In this document: positions 23,584 to 31,636 of the stretch, in pieces | How positions within the stretch are numbered: the stretch's first letter is position 1 | How the letters are laid out: the number at the start of each line of letters is the position of its first letter | From: Mesorhizobium amorphae | Lineage (GTDB): Bacteria > Pseudomonadota > Alphaproteobacteria > Rhizobiales > Rhizobiaceae | DNA: 64,000 bases | Direction of reading: 5' to 3' | NCBI RefSeq assembly: GCF_014843845.1 | Contig: NZ_JHQS01000056.1 | Location: 62,001-126,000 of the forward strand | Position numbers and translations under genes: made by a program | Notes under the pieces: model-generated | What the model was told of the DNA's origin: nothing | The model's database searches: none | Seen by the model: the letters and a program-made list of their open reading frames with translations, nothing else

Positions 23584-24480
23584 ATGACGAGAGAATTGGC
23601 GGGCATGTATGCCGCCTTGATGACCGGCCTCAGCGACGCGGGCGAGTTCGATCCGCAGCGCCAGCGCAACATCAACGACTATGTGCTGCGCCAGGGGCTG
23701 GCCGGCCTCTATGTCGGCGGCAGCAGCGGCGAGTCCGGCCTGCTGACGGTCGACGAACTGCTGGCGCAGCAGGAACTGGTCGCCGAGAACGCCAAGCCAA
23801 GTGGCACAACGCTGATCGCCCATGTCGGCATGCCCAATCTGCGTGATTCCGTTCGCCTGGCGCGGCAGGCCGAGAAGCTGGGCTACCACGCGCTGTCGGC
23901 GCTGCCGCCGCATTCCTACCCGTTCTCCGACGAGGAAGTGTTTGGCTATTACCAGGCCTTGGCCGGTGCCACCGGCCTGCCGCTGATCGTCTACGAGATC
24001 CCCTTGCGCACCGGCCGGCCGCTGCCGCTGGCGCTTCTGGTGCGGCTGCTCGATATCGCCAATGTCGTCGGCATCAAATATACCTCCACCGACCTGTTCA
24101 AATATTCGCTGCTGCGTAAGCGACAGCCGCAAAAACTGTTCTATTACGGCTTTGACGAGATCTATGCCGCCGCCGGAATGCTCGGCACCGAGGGCGGCAT
24201 CGGCACCACGTACAATCTGCTCGGGCGGCTCTATGTGGCGGTGGACCAGGCGGTGCGCGCCGGCGACCTTGCCCGTGCCCGCACCCTGCAGATGGTGTCG
24301 CAGGACTTCGTCGAGGCGCTGATGGAAACCAGCGTGCTGCCCGGCATGAAGGCGGCCTTCCGCGTCATCGGTGTCGACTGCGGCCCCACGCGGGCGCCGA
24401 TGGCACCGGGCGTCAGCGACGCAGAAGCCCGCATGCGCGAGGTCCTGGCCCGCCCGGCGATCCGGGAATGGCTGGCCTGA
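23584..24480 (+). CDS. N-acetylneuraminate lyase-like aldolase (DHDPS/NAL family)
   Basis: The 298-residue class I aldolase has the GGSSGE phosphate/carboxylate-binding motif at 45-50, Tyr137 in VYEIP and the Schiff-base Lys165 in GIKYTSTD. These fall at the same residue numbers as Tyr137 and Lys165 of E. coli NanA. FYYGFDEIYAAAGMLGTEGGIGTTYNLLGR resembles NanA more than dihydrodipicolinate synthase. It would split sialic acid, or a related 2-keto acid sugar, into pyruvate and an amino sugar. It closes the importer operon, 130 bp after the ATPase gene. No nanE, nanK or nagA genes are in the window, so the pathway must be completed elsewhere. Confidence 0.85.
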   Translation: MTRELAGMYAALMTGLSDAGEFDPQRQRNINDYVLRQGLAGLYVGGSSGESGLLTVDELLAQQELVAENAKPSGTTLIAHVGMPNLRDSVRLARQAEKLGYHALSALPPHSYPFSDEEVFGYYQALAGATGLPLIVYEIPLRTGRPLPLALLVRLLDIANVVGIKYTSTDLFKYSLLRKRQPQKLFYYGFDEIYAAAGMLGTEGGIGTTYNLLGRLYVAVDQAVRAGDLARARTLQMVSQDFVEALMETSVLPGMKAAFRVIGVDCGPTRAPMAPGVSDAEARMREVLARPAIREWLA

Positions 24481-24501
24481 GGCAAGCGACGCCGTTGAAG
24501 C

Positions 24502-25053
24502 TCAGGCTGGTGCGTAACGCAGCAGCGTCACGCCTTGGGAAAGGCTTTCCGTGCCAAGCGGCGTCAGCGTAAGCGACAGGCCGGCGTGAAAGTACGGCTT
24601 GCCGCCGCCGAGCACGACCGGTTGCATATAGAGCCGATACTCGTCGATGAGGCTCGATCGTGCCAGATGCGCGGCCAGTTCGGCGCCGCCGACGCCGATC
24701 TCACCATCCGTCTCCGCCTTGAGATTCCTGGCCACGGTCTCGGTGTCACCGCTCGCCAGCCGGGCGTTCGGGCCAACGTCCCGCAGCGTCGTCGAAAACA
24801 CGATCTTCGGCGTTTCCCGCCAGGCACGGGCAAAATCCCGCTCGACTTCGGCGCCGGTCTCTCGGTCCGGGCTGTCCCAGAAGCGCATCGCCTCATACAA
24901 CCGTCGTCCGCAGAGCATGACCGAGGTCTGTCTCATCTCGTCATTGAAATGCTGGTGCAATTCTTCTTCGGGCACCGGCAAGTCGATGTTTCCGTCCGGC
25001 CCGGCAATGTAGCCGTCCAGCGACATCAGCATGGAATAGATGATCCTTCCCAT
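24502..25053 (-). CDS. Dihydrofolate-reductase-fold protein (RibD C-terminal family)
   Basis: The 183-residue protein has the YyaP/RibD-C pattern: IYSMLMSLDGYIAGPDG near the start, MLCGRRLYEAM at about 46-56, IVFSTTLRDV near 84, and IGVGGAELAAHL plus MQPVVLGGGKPYF toward the end. These are NADPH-site positions of the DHFR-like fold. The family's substrates are mostly unknown; riboflavin biosynthesis is unlikely for a stand-alone copy. AAGGAGACC precedes the ATG. It ends 21 bp from the converging lyase gene. Confidence 0.85.
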   Translation of the reverse strand: MGRIIYSMLMSLDGYIAGPDGNIDLPVPEEELHQHFNDEMRQTSVMLCGRRLYEAMRFWDSPDRETGAEVERDFARAWRETPKIVFSTTLRDVGPNARLASGDTETVARNLKAETDGEIGVGGAELAAHLARSSLIDEYRLYMQPVVLGGGKPYFHAGLSLTLTPLGTESLSQGVTLLRYAPA

Positions 25054-25127
25054 CGGGGTCTCCTTGTTTCACCAAGGATATAAAACAGATTGCATTTTGC
25101 AATCGGTTTTCACGTGACGGATAAAAG

Positions 25128-25577
25128 TCACCCGACGCGGCGCAGCGCCGAAAGGAACAGCAAAAGCAGCGCCAGCGCATTGAGGCAGGCGGCGGCCGCA
25201 TGCGAATATTCCCACTGCCGCCGCAGCACCTCCCAATTGTCGGGCAGCATGGTCCAGTTGCTGGTCGCCCGGTTGACCGGGAAGGTGAACGTCCAGAAAG
25301 CGAACTGCGTGGCGCCGATGGCGATGAAGGCGAGGGCGACGAGGCCGAAGGCGCCGCCCGAGCGGTAAAGCAGAACCGCAAGTGCCGCGGTCGACAGAAG
25401 CGCTCCCAGCACGACGATGCCGAACAGGCTCCAGCCGTCATAGGCGCGCTGGGCGGCAAGGTAGCTGGTGCCGTCGAGCCCAAGCTTGTTGAACATCGCA
25501 AAGACATGCGCGCCGGCCGGCACGAAGGCCAGCGCCGCGAAGATGAAGCTCACCACCCTCAGACCATAGATCGCCAT
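25128..25577 (-). CDS. DUF1772-like four-helix membrane protein
   Basis: The 149-residue protein has four hydrophobic segments at about residues 5-25, 48-70, 77-98 and 125-145. The conserved FTFPVNRATSNW...WEVLRRQWEYSHA region near 96-126 is typical of DUF1772/anthrone-oxygenase-like proteins. The His, Asn and Trp of that region are present. AAAGGAGGATC precedes the ATG. The function is unknown; some relatives oxidise aromatic compounds. It is on the same strand as the DHFR-fold gene and may share its transcript. Confidence 0.75.
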   Translation of the reverse strand: MAIYGLRVVSFIFAALAFVPAGAHVFAMFNKLGLDGTSYLAAQRAYDGWSLFGIVVLGALLSTAALAVLLYRSGGAFGLVALAFIAIGATQFAFWTFTFPVNRATSNWTMLPDNWEVLRRQWEYSHAAAACLNALALLLLFLSALRRVG

Positions 25578-25711
25578 GCCGATCCTCCTTTCGAGGAGAC
25601 AGCTAGCGCGGCAGGCAGGCTAGGGAAGGAGACGAGGCGGCTGGCGGAACTGCCGGAGAAGGGAACCTGTCGGTCGCCCCTGCCGTTGTTCCGTAAGCAG
25701 GGAGGTGCGTT

Positions 25712-25915
25712 ATGAACAAGTTCGGCAAGGACAACATTCCGCGAGACGATCAGGCCATCGACCCGGACAACGTGCTGGACGTCGAGGCGCTGGCGCTGCG
25801 AACCGGCATCACCGGTGACCAGGCGCAGGCGCTGGTCGACCGCATCGGTAACGATCGCGCTGCATTGGAACAGGCGGCAAGGGAGCTGAAGCAGCAGGAA
25901 AGTGAAAAACCGTGA
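25712..25915 (+). CDS. 67-residue DUF3606-like protein
   Basis: The protein MNKFGKDNIPRDDQAIDPDN continues to an ALRTGITGDQAQALVDRIG helix pair and ends KQQESEKP. The (L/V)xxRTGIT-xxQ-A-LV-x-x-G pattern recalls DUF3606, a short alphaproteobacterial family with no known role. GGGAGG lies before the ATG. Its stop overlaps the GTG start of the following gene (GTGA), so the two are coupled. Confidence 0.7.
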   Translation: MNKFGKDNIPRDDQAIDPDNVLDVEALALRTGITGDQAQALVDRIGNDRAALEQAARELKQQESEKP

Positions 25916-26091
25916 CGGCCAACCGCAAATCCGTACGCAAGTCAATGACCGAAAGCGTGGAGCGGAAGGCCATGCGCCTGGCCGAGACCACCGATGTCTC
26001 GCCCAAGCAAGCCAGGGATTTGATGCGCGAGCACGGCAAGGACAGCGAAAAGGTCGACAAGGAGGCGAGGAATTTCAAGGCTGAAGGCTGA
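25912..26091 (+). CDS. 59-residue basic small protein, GTG start
   Basis: Starting at GTG 25912 the frame reads MTANRKSVRKSMTESVERKA, then LAETTDVSPKQARDLMREHG, ending NFKAEG. It is helical and highly charged. It shares with its neighbour the theme of a short helix followed by a (S/T)xxQA motif, so the two may be distant relatives. The GTGA overlap with the stop of 25712-25915 and the clean codon pattern support it. The function is unknown. Confidence 0.65.
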   Translation: MTANRKSVRKSMTESVERKAMRLAETTDVSPKQARDLMREHGKDSEKVDKEARNFKAEG

Positions 26092-26108
26092 GCCTTCGAC
26101 GCCTCTGT

Positions 26109-26255
26109 TCAGAAGCCGAAGAACTGCTTGCCGACCATGTAGCCGAGTGCCACCACCGCCAGCGGGAACAGCGCCGGCGCTACCTTGCCGAGGGGCGACG
26201 GCCTTGTCTCGTTGGCTGGACTGTTGGGCTTGGCGTTGTTGAGATTCTTGGTCAT
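26109..26255 (-). CDS. 48-residue membrane-anchored small protein
   Basis: The minus strand encodes MTKNLNNAKPNSPANETRPS, then a single membrane segment ALFPLAVVALGYMVGKQFFGF to the stop. A polar N-terminal half followed by one C-terminal helix suggests a tail-anchored or one-pass inner-membrane protein. No strong ribosome binding site is visible, so expression is uncertain. It converges with the gene pair at 25712-26091, with 17 bp between stops. Confidence 0.55.
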   Translation of the reverse strand: MTKNLNNAKPNSPANETRPSPLGKVAPALFPLAVVALGYMVGKQFFGF

Positions 26256-26772
26256 TGGCTCGTGGTCGACGATCAAGCATATTAGCTTGTCCTCAATAGC
26301 TTAATTTTTGGCAAACAGCATTTGGCAAACGAGTGGCTGGTTGGTCGTTTGTCCTGCCGCCAGGCCTTCGCCGGACACCGCGTATGGTCGCGCAAACCAC
26401 TCGTGGCCGCGCGCACCAAAACGCGCCGGCAAGGGCACCACACCCAATATTTCATTAGTGAAATCTAATATGATCGATCCAAATGGCTGTTCCGCGCGGC
26501 CGCTCGTGCCGGGGTTTCTTGACTTGATCAGCAAAAACGGGCAGCAAGGCAGGCGAGGGAGAGCATTTTTACCATAGCGAAGACTGTGGAGGGCTCTTTT
26601 TTCGTATCGACCGCCGTGCAATCGGCGACCGATGGAGGGATTGGTTAACCAACTTTGTCCATCTTTTGATTCAATCGGCAACAGACGCAGGAAGGTGCAG
26701 GGGGCACCAGGCGAACTGTAATCGAGACGGATGCCAGGCCCATAAGCCGGCACGCCGATTGAGAGTGGTTGT
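26256..26772. other. 517-bp intergenic region without a gene
   Basis: No open frame here has family marks or a ribosome binding site. TTGGCAAAC occurs twice 13 bp apart near 26309-26330. The AT-rich segment around 26440-26480 and the stretch before 26773 probably carry the promoter of the large secreted-type protein gene that follows. Confidence 0.5.
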
Positions 26773-28380
26773 ATGGCGTTTGTGCGTTTGAAAGACCGGG
26801 GTGACAATCCTGATCGTGGATTGACTTCGAAGAAGCCCGGCCTGCGCTGGGTCGCGGTTCCCGCCGTCGGCGCGGTGATCGCTCTTTGGTCGGTGGCGAC
26901 CATGGCCGGCCTCGATTCCGTCGGCACCTCGCTCACCGCCGCTTCCAGCGGACTGCCGCAAAGCCTGCTTGCGCCCAGAACCATTGCGTTTGCCGATCCG
27001 CGCCGGACGCTCGCCTGGGCACCCGCCAACGGCCGGCCAGCTTCCCTGCTCGGCCAGTGCGATGCCGGCTGCCTGCGCGCGGCTTCCAGCTTCGCCCATG
27101 ACGGCAAGATGGCGCGGCTGCAGCCGGCGGCAAAGCCGGACAGTATCGCACCGAAGACAGCGGATGTCGCAGCGCTTGCCACTTTGCCCGGCGACCGCTT
27201 CGACGGCGTGGTGGCGAGGGCAAAACTGTCGCCGCAAAAGCTCGCTGCCGCCTTTGCCCGCGCGCAAAACGGGCCCCTCATGCTGGCGAGCCTGCCATCC
27301 GATGCCCGCTTTGCCGAGCCCGTTGTTCGCCTGCCCGACCAAAACGGCCCGGCATCGGTGCGCTTCGGGCCGCAAGTGGCGGAGATCGAACGCTCGTCGC
27401 GCCTGGCCCTTGCGCTGGCCAATGCCATGCCGGAGGCCGCCGATATGTTGTCGCCGCCGCCGTCCGTTGCGCTGGCGGCGCCTGACACGCAGCAGGCCGA
27501 GGTTCAGGTAGCCTCGCTGCCGCCACAGGACGAGATGCCGGACGCAATTCCGTTGCCGACTGGCCGGCCGCAGGCGGAGATCGACCAACCGGCCCAATCT
27601 CCCAAGATCGAGTCCCCCAGGGCCCGTGCCTCCAAGACAGAGACCGAGGCGCCAAAGGCTCAAGTCCCAAAGGCGCAGGCTGCAAAGCCCACCAAGACCC
27701 AGTCGGCCAAGGCCGCGGATGTGCCGACGGCCGAGGCACCGCGCGCGCCGGCCCTGTCGCCACGCAGCGCCGAGCACGGGGTCCTGCCGGGCGTGCAAGC
27801 CAACCAGGTCGTGCAAGCCAGCCAGGGCAAGCCGGCCAAGCCAGCCAAGCGGTCGAAGGCTCAGGACGGCGAAATGCTGGCCTATGCCAAGCCTGACATG
27901 CCCGAGCGCGGCGCAGGCGGCGTGTTCGGCAATTTGTTCACCAGCCGGCCCAGCATGGGCGATGGCGTTGCCGTCTACGACATCTCGGCGGCGACGGTCT
28001 ACATGCCCGATGGCTCGAAGCTCGAGGCGCATTCGGGGAAGGGCGCCATGGTCGACCAACCGCGCTTCTCCAACCGCAAGAATTCCGGCCCGACGCCGCC
28101 CGACACCTACAATCTGTCGATGCGCGAATCGCGCTTCCACGGCGTCGAGGCCATCCGGCTGACGCCGACCAGCGGCAGGAACAAATATAACCGCAACGGC
28201 CTGCTCGCCCATACCTATCTGCTGCGCAACGCCCCAGCCCAATCCAGCGGCTGCGTGGCCTTCAAGGACTATGGCCGCTTCCTCGCTGCCTTCAAGAAGG
28301 GCAAGATCAAGCGCCTCGTCGTGGTGCCGCGCATGTCCAAGCCCTTGACGCAGGTCGCCCAGGAAGGCCGCCAGGGCTAG
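26773..28380 (+). CDS. DUF2778 (Tlde1-like, L,D-transpeptidase-type) protein with long linker
   Basis: The 535-residue protein has one membrane segment near residues 25-45, a low-complexity periplasmic linker of about 300 residues, and a C-terminal DUF2778 domain from about 395. That domain contains PDTYNLSMRE, HGVEAIRLTP, His480 in LLAHTYLL and the nucleophile Cys494 in SSGCVAF. DUF2778 members are relatives of L,D-transpeptidases acting on peptidoglycan; some are type VI effectors (Tlde1). With a membrane anchor and no T6SS gene nearby, a cell-wall role in the producer is more likely here. The linker includes Ala/Pro/Lys-rich near-repeats around residues 275-330. Confidence 0.85.
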   Translation: MAFVRLKDRGDNPDRGLTSKKPGLRWVAVPAVGAVIALWSVATMAGLDSVGTSLTAASSGLPQSLLAPRTIAFADPRRTLAWAPANGRPASLLGQCDAGCLRAASSFAHDGKMARLQPAAKPDSIAPKTADVAALATLPGDRFDGVVARAKLSPQKLAAAFARAQNGPLMLASLPSDARFAEPVVRLPDQNGPASVRFGPQVAEIERSSRLALALANAMPEAADMLSPPPSVALAAPDTQQAEVQVASLPPQDEMPDAIPLPTGRPQAEIDQPAQSPKIESPRARASKTETEAPKAQVPKAQAAKPTKTQSAKAADVPTAEAPRAPALSPRSAEHGVLPGVQANQVVQASQGKPAKPAKRSKAQDGEMLAYAKPDMPERGAGGVFGNLFTSRPSMGDGVAVYDISAATVYMPDGSKLEAHSGKGAMVDQPRFSNRKNSGPTPPDTYNLSMRESRFHGVEAIRLTPTSGRNKYNRNGLLAHTYLLRNAPAQSSGCVAFKDYGRFLAAFKKGKIKRLVVVPRMSKPLTQVAQEGRQG

Positions 28381-28387
28381 CCGGACA

Positions 28388-29143
28388 TCACTGCGTCATT
28401 TCCGCCAGCGCCCGCTGCAGCGGCGCCGGCGAAATCTGGATCGGGCCCGAGAACGGCAGGTCCATGTCCAGGATCAGATAGAGTGCCGAGGCGACCAGTG
28501 CTGCCGACACGATGAAGGTGCCGACGACGGTGGCGTTGCGCGGTGCCCGGAAGCCGAAGCTGGCGAAGATCAGCGTCAGCCAGGCGACGAGCAGCGCGAT
28601 CAGCGGCGCGGGGATCGCACCTTCCGACTGTTCGATAAGCACCCAGCGTCGCTCGATCACCTTCTGCAGCTGCTGGGCCGCACTCTGCAGCAGGGCCGCA
28701 TGCCTGGCCTCCGGCGGCGTCAGCGCCGCCAGCATGTCGCCGACCTGGTTGAGCAGCAGCTCGGACAGCCGGTTGGCGACGGCCGGAGTCTGCTGGCTGG
28801 GGGAGGTGGCATCGACAACCCGCTGCGCGTAGGCGGCGAGCGACTGGCGTGCCGGGTCCGTCTCGGGTCCGTATTGCCTGAGCGAGCGGTCGAGCAGGAT
28901 CAGTTCCGTTGCGAAGGCGTGGACGTTGTGGTCGATGGATTCGAACGTGTTCTTGGCCGAATTGATCATCAGGCCGAGCACCAGCGAAGACATCACCACG
29001 AACAGGTTCGCGGCATGCCGCACGACGGCGCTCGTGTCGTCCTGGCGATGGTGGCTCGGAAATCTCTCATAGATCATCAGGCTGGTCAGCGAAGCGCCGG
29101 CCAGACAGATGAAGATCCCCAATCCAATCAGGCCCTCCCTCAT
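28388..29143 (-). CDS. DUF4239 (bestrophin-like) membrane protein
   Basis: From the ATG at 29143 the protein has about 251 residues. There are two membrane segments near the N-terminus (IGLGIFICLAGASLTSLMIY and the AANLFVVMSSLVLGLMI region) and two near the C-terminus, with a long soluble helical section between. VVLGLMINSAKNTFE-like sequence after the second helix is a family mark. Earlier in-frame ATGs at 29164 and 29188 lack ribosome binding sites, as does this one, so the start is uncertain. DUF4239 proteins may be ion channels; this is not shown. It converges with the DUF2778 gene, 8 bp apart. Confidence 0.75.
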   Translation of the reverse strand: MREGLIGLGIFICLAGASLTSLMIYERFPSHHRQDDTSAVVRHAANLFVVMSSLVLGLMINSAKNTFESIDHNVHAFATELILLDRSLRQYGPETDPARQSLAAYAQRVVDATSPSQQTPAVANRLSELLLNQVGDMLAALTPPEARHAALLQSAAQQLQKVIERRWVLIEQSEGAIPAPLIALLVAWLTLIFASFGFRAPRNATVVGTFIVSAALVASALYLILDMDLPFSGPIQISPAPLQRALAEMTQ

Positions 29144-29297
29144 GGCTGATATTGCGCACGACATTGGGCAAATGTCGCGCTGAATCATTTTGGCAGAACT
29201 GGCGGCTACGGCGTTGCGCGAAAAGCGCTTTCAATGCCAGCCGAAGGCACTATGTATGATCGGGGCGGCTCCGGCTTCACACCATCAAGAGGATGTC

Positions 29298-30083
29298 ATG
29301 ACAATACGCGCTGTCGTCTGGGGCGAGAATATCCATGAGCGCACCAATGAGGTGGTCGCCTCGATCTATCCCGAAGGCATGCACGCCACGATCGCCAGGG
29401 CGTTGAACGCGGACACTGGCATTTCCGCCTCGACCGCGACGCTGGAGCAGCCGGAGCACGGCCTGCCGGCCGCGCGCCTGGCCGAGACCGACGTGCTGGT
29501 CTGGTGGGGCCACAAGGATCATGGCGCCGTCGCCGACGAGGTGGTCGAGCGCGTGGCGCGCCGGGTCTTCGAGGGCATGGGGCTGATCATTCTGCATTCC
29601 GGCCATTTCTCGAAGATTTTCAAGCGGCTGATGGGCACGCCCTGCACGCTGAAATGGCGCGAGGCCGGCGAGCGCGAGCGGCTCTGGGTCACCAGCCCCA
29701 GCCACCCGATCGCCGAGGGCATCGGCGAATATTTCGAGCTCGAGAACGAGGAGATGTATGGCGAGCAGTTCGCCGTGCCGGAGCCGCTGGAGACGGTGTT
29801 CATCTCCTGGTTCCAGGGTGGCGAGGTGTTCCGCTCGGGGCTGACCTACAGGCGCGGCGCCGGCAGCATCTTCTATTTCCGGCCGGGCCATGAGACCTAT
29901 CCGACCTATCACGATGCCACCGTGCAGAAGGTGCTGCGCAACGCCGTGAAATGGGCGCACAACCCGCAGGGTGCGAAGCCGGCCATCCTCGATGCGCCGA
30001 ACGTGCCGGTCGACAAGGCGCTGGAGCCGATCGTCGAGCGCGGCGGAAAACTCCACGCCACCGGCGAAGCCGGCTTCCGCTGA
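29298..30083 (+). CDS. ThuA-family protein (trehalose/sugar utilisation)
   Basis: The 261-residue protein shows the ThuA class I glutamine-amidotransferase-like fold: VVWGENIHER at the start, DVLVWWGHKDH near residues 66-76, GLIILHSGHFSKIFKRLMGTP near 96-116 and HPIAEGIGEYFELENEEMYGE near 138-158. In rhizobia ThuA works with the oxidoreductase ThuB in use of trehalose and related sugars as 3-keto derivatives. The ATG follows AAGAGGATGTC. A ThuB-like gene follows after 56 bp and is probably co-transcribed. Confidence 0.85.
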   Translation: MTIRAVVWGENIHERTNEVVASIYPEGMHATIARALNADTGISASTATLEQPEHGLPAARLAETDVLVWWGHKDHGAVADEVVERVARRVFEGMGLIILHSGHFSKIFKRLMGTPCTLKWREAGERERLWVTSPSHPIAEGIGEYFELENEEMYGEQFAVPEPLETVFISWFQGGEVFRSGLTYRRGAGSIFYFRPGHETYPTYHDATVQKVLRNAVKWAHNPQGAKPAILDAPNVPVDKALEPIVERGGKLHATGEAGFR

Positions 30084-30139
30084 GGACGCCGGCGCGGCCT
30101 GATCGTTTAATCTCCATTTCTGGCTCCAGGGAGCAAAAA

Positions 30140-31198
30140 ATGCGGCTTTTGATACTCGGCACCGGCTGGATGGCGCAGGAGCATGCCCGGCAGTTCGGCA
30201 AGATAAAGGGCGTCGAAATCGTCGCCGCCGTCGATGTCGACGCCAGGCGCGTCGGCGAATTCGCCGACAGCTTCGGCATTCCCAACCGCTTCGCGTCGCT
30301 GGAGGAAGCGCTGAAATGGGGCGCCTTCGACGCGGTCGCCAACGTCACGCCGGACCGCATCCATCATCCGACCACCATGGCTCTGATCGCCGCCGGCAAG
30401 CCGGTGCTGTGCGAAAAGCCGCTTGCCGAGAATTTCGGCAAGGCCAACGAGATGGCGGATGCCGCCGAAGCCGCCGGCATCGTCAACATGGTGAACCTCA
30501 CCTATCGCAATGTCGCAGCACTTCAGAAGGCACGCGCCATGGTGCTTGCAGGCGAGATCGGCACGGTCCGGCATGTCGAGGCGTCGTATCTGCAGAGCTG
30601 GCTGGTGTCGAAGCATTGGGGCGACTGGCGCACCGATCCGAAATGGCTGTGGCGCCTGTCGCGCGACCACGGCTCCAACGGTGTGCTCGGCGATGTCGGC
30701 ATCCACATCCTCGATTTTGCCAGCTATGGCGCCGCCCTCGACATCGACCATGTTTTCTGCCGCCTCAGGGCCTTCGACAAGGCGCCCGGCAACCGCATCG
30801 GCGAATACGGTCTCGACGCCAATGACAGCTTCGCCATGACGCTGGATTTCGCCAATGGCGCCTTCGGCGTCGTGCACGCCAGCCGCTGGGCGACCGGCCA
30901 CTTCAACGAGCTGAGGCTGCGCATCTATGGCGACAGTGGCGGCCTCGAAGTGGTGCACAATCTGGAAGGCTCGGAACTCAAGGCATGTATGGGCGCCAAC
31001 ATCGAGACAGCCAAATGGCAGGTGCTCGATGCCGGCACCGTGCCGACCAACTACCAGCGCTTCGCCGATGCGGTGCTGAGCGGCGTCCAGCCCGAGCCGT
31101 CCTTTCACCACGCCGCCGAATTGCAGAAGGTGCTGGACCTTGCGGTCGTCTCGGACGAAAAAAGGGCGGAACTGAGGGCCCACGCCGACACGCAGTGA
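30140..31198 (+). CDS. Gfo/Idh/MocA-family oxidoreductase (ThuB-like)
   Basis: The 352-residue protein has the N-terminal NAD(P)-binding GTGWMAQEHARQF at 8-20, the signature EKPLAENFGKANEM near 95-108, and a C-terminal domain with GDVGIHILDFA near 178-188 that supplies the Asp/His catalytic pair. It would oxidise a sugar or cyclitol hydroxyl. Pairing with ThuA supports a role on disaccharides or their 3-keto forms. AGGGAG precedes the ATG. No sugar importer is adjacent, unlike the full thuEFGK locus, so the substrate may differ. Confidence 0.88.
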   Translation: MRLLILGTGWMAQEHARQFGKIKGVEIVAAVDVDARRVGEFADSFGIPNRFASLEEALKWGAFDAVANVTPDRIHHPTTMALIAAGKPVLCEKPLAENFGKANEMADAAEAAGIVNMVNLTYRNVAALQKARAMVLAGEIGTVRHVEASYLQSWLVSKHWGDWRTDPKWLWRLSRDHGSNGVLGDVGIHILDFASYGAALDIDHVFCRLRAFDKAPGNRIGEYGLDANDSFAMTLDFANGAFGVVHASRWATGHFNELRLRIYGDSGGLEVVHNLEGSELKACMGANIETAKWQVLDAGTVPTNYQRFADAVLSGVQPEPSFHHAAELQKVLDLAVVSDEKRAELRAHADTQ

Positions 31199-31231
31199 GG
31201 CCGTTTCGTCCGGTTCGGAAAGGAGCCAGCC

Positions 31232-31633
31232 ATGGTCACGCGTCGCGCGGAATGTTCTTGCGGCCAGCTGTCAGCCACTTGCGTGGGCGAACCCGTCCGC
31301 ATCTCGGTCTGCCATTGCCTGGACTGCAAGCGGCGCACCGGCAGCGCCTTCAGCTTCAATGTCCGCTTTGCCGAAGACGGCGTATCGGTCCAGGGACGAT
31401 CGGCGGAATTCACGCGCATCGGCGAAGCGGGCGGCCGCGTCACCTACAATTTCTGCCCCGATTGCGGGACCACGGTGCACTACCGGATCGATGTCCAGCC
31501 CGGCGTGATCGCCATCCCGGTGGGCGCCTTCGCCGACCCATCCTTCCCGCCGCCCTTCCAGTCCTTCTATCACGACAGCCGGCGCTGCGAGTGGGTCGAG
31601 ATCCGCACCGAGCCTCTGGTGACGTTCGGCTGA
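31232..31633 (+). CDS. GFA-family zinc protein (glutathione-dependent formaldehyde-activating like)
   Basis: The 133-residue protein has the Mss4-like zinc sites of the GFA/CENP-V fold: ECSCGQL near residues 7-13, CHCLDCKRRTGSAF near 27-40 and NFCPDCGTTVHYR near 73-85. Gfa was named for formaldehyde condensation with glutathione, but most members have no proven activity. AAGGAG precedes the ATG. It ends 3 bp before the converging importer ATPase stop. Confidence 0.88.
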   Translation: MVTRRAECSCGQLSATCVGEPVRISVCHCLDCKRRTGSAFSFNVRFAEDGVSVQGRSAEFTRIGEAGGRVTYNFCPDCGTTVHYRIDVQPGVIAIPVGAFADPSFPPPFQSFYHDSRRCEWVEIRTEPLVTFG

Positions 31634-31636
31634 AGC

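Noticed and set aside
26671..28242. Long minus-strand frame with Gly/Leu/Arg repeats opposite the DUF2778 gene
   Set aside because: The repeats mirror the low-complexity linker on the other strand. No start signal or recognisable domain.
26773..28380. Type VI secretion effector with immunity gene
   Set aside because: The neighbouring DUF4239 gene is not an immunity-type protein, no T6SS genes are present and the protein has its own membrane anchor.
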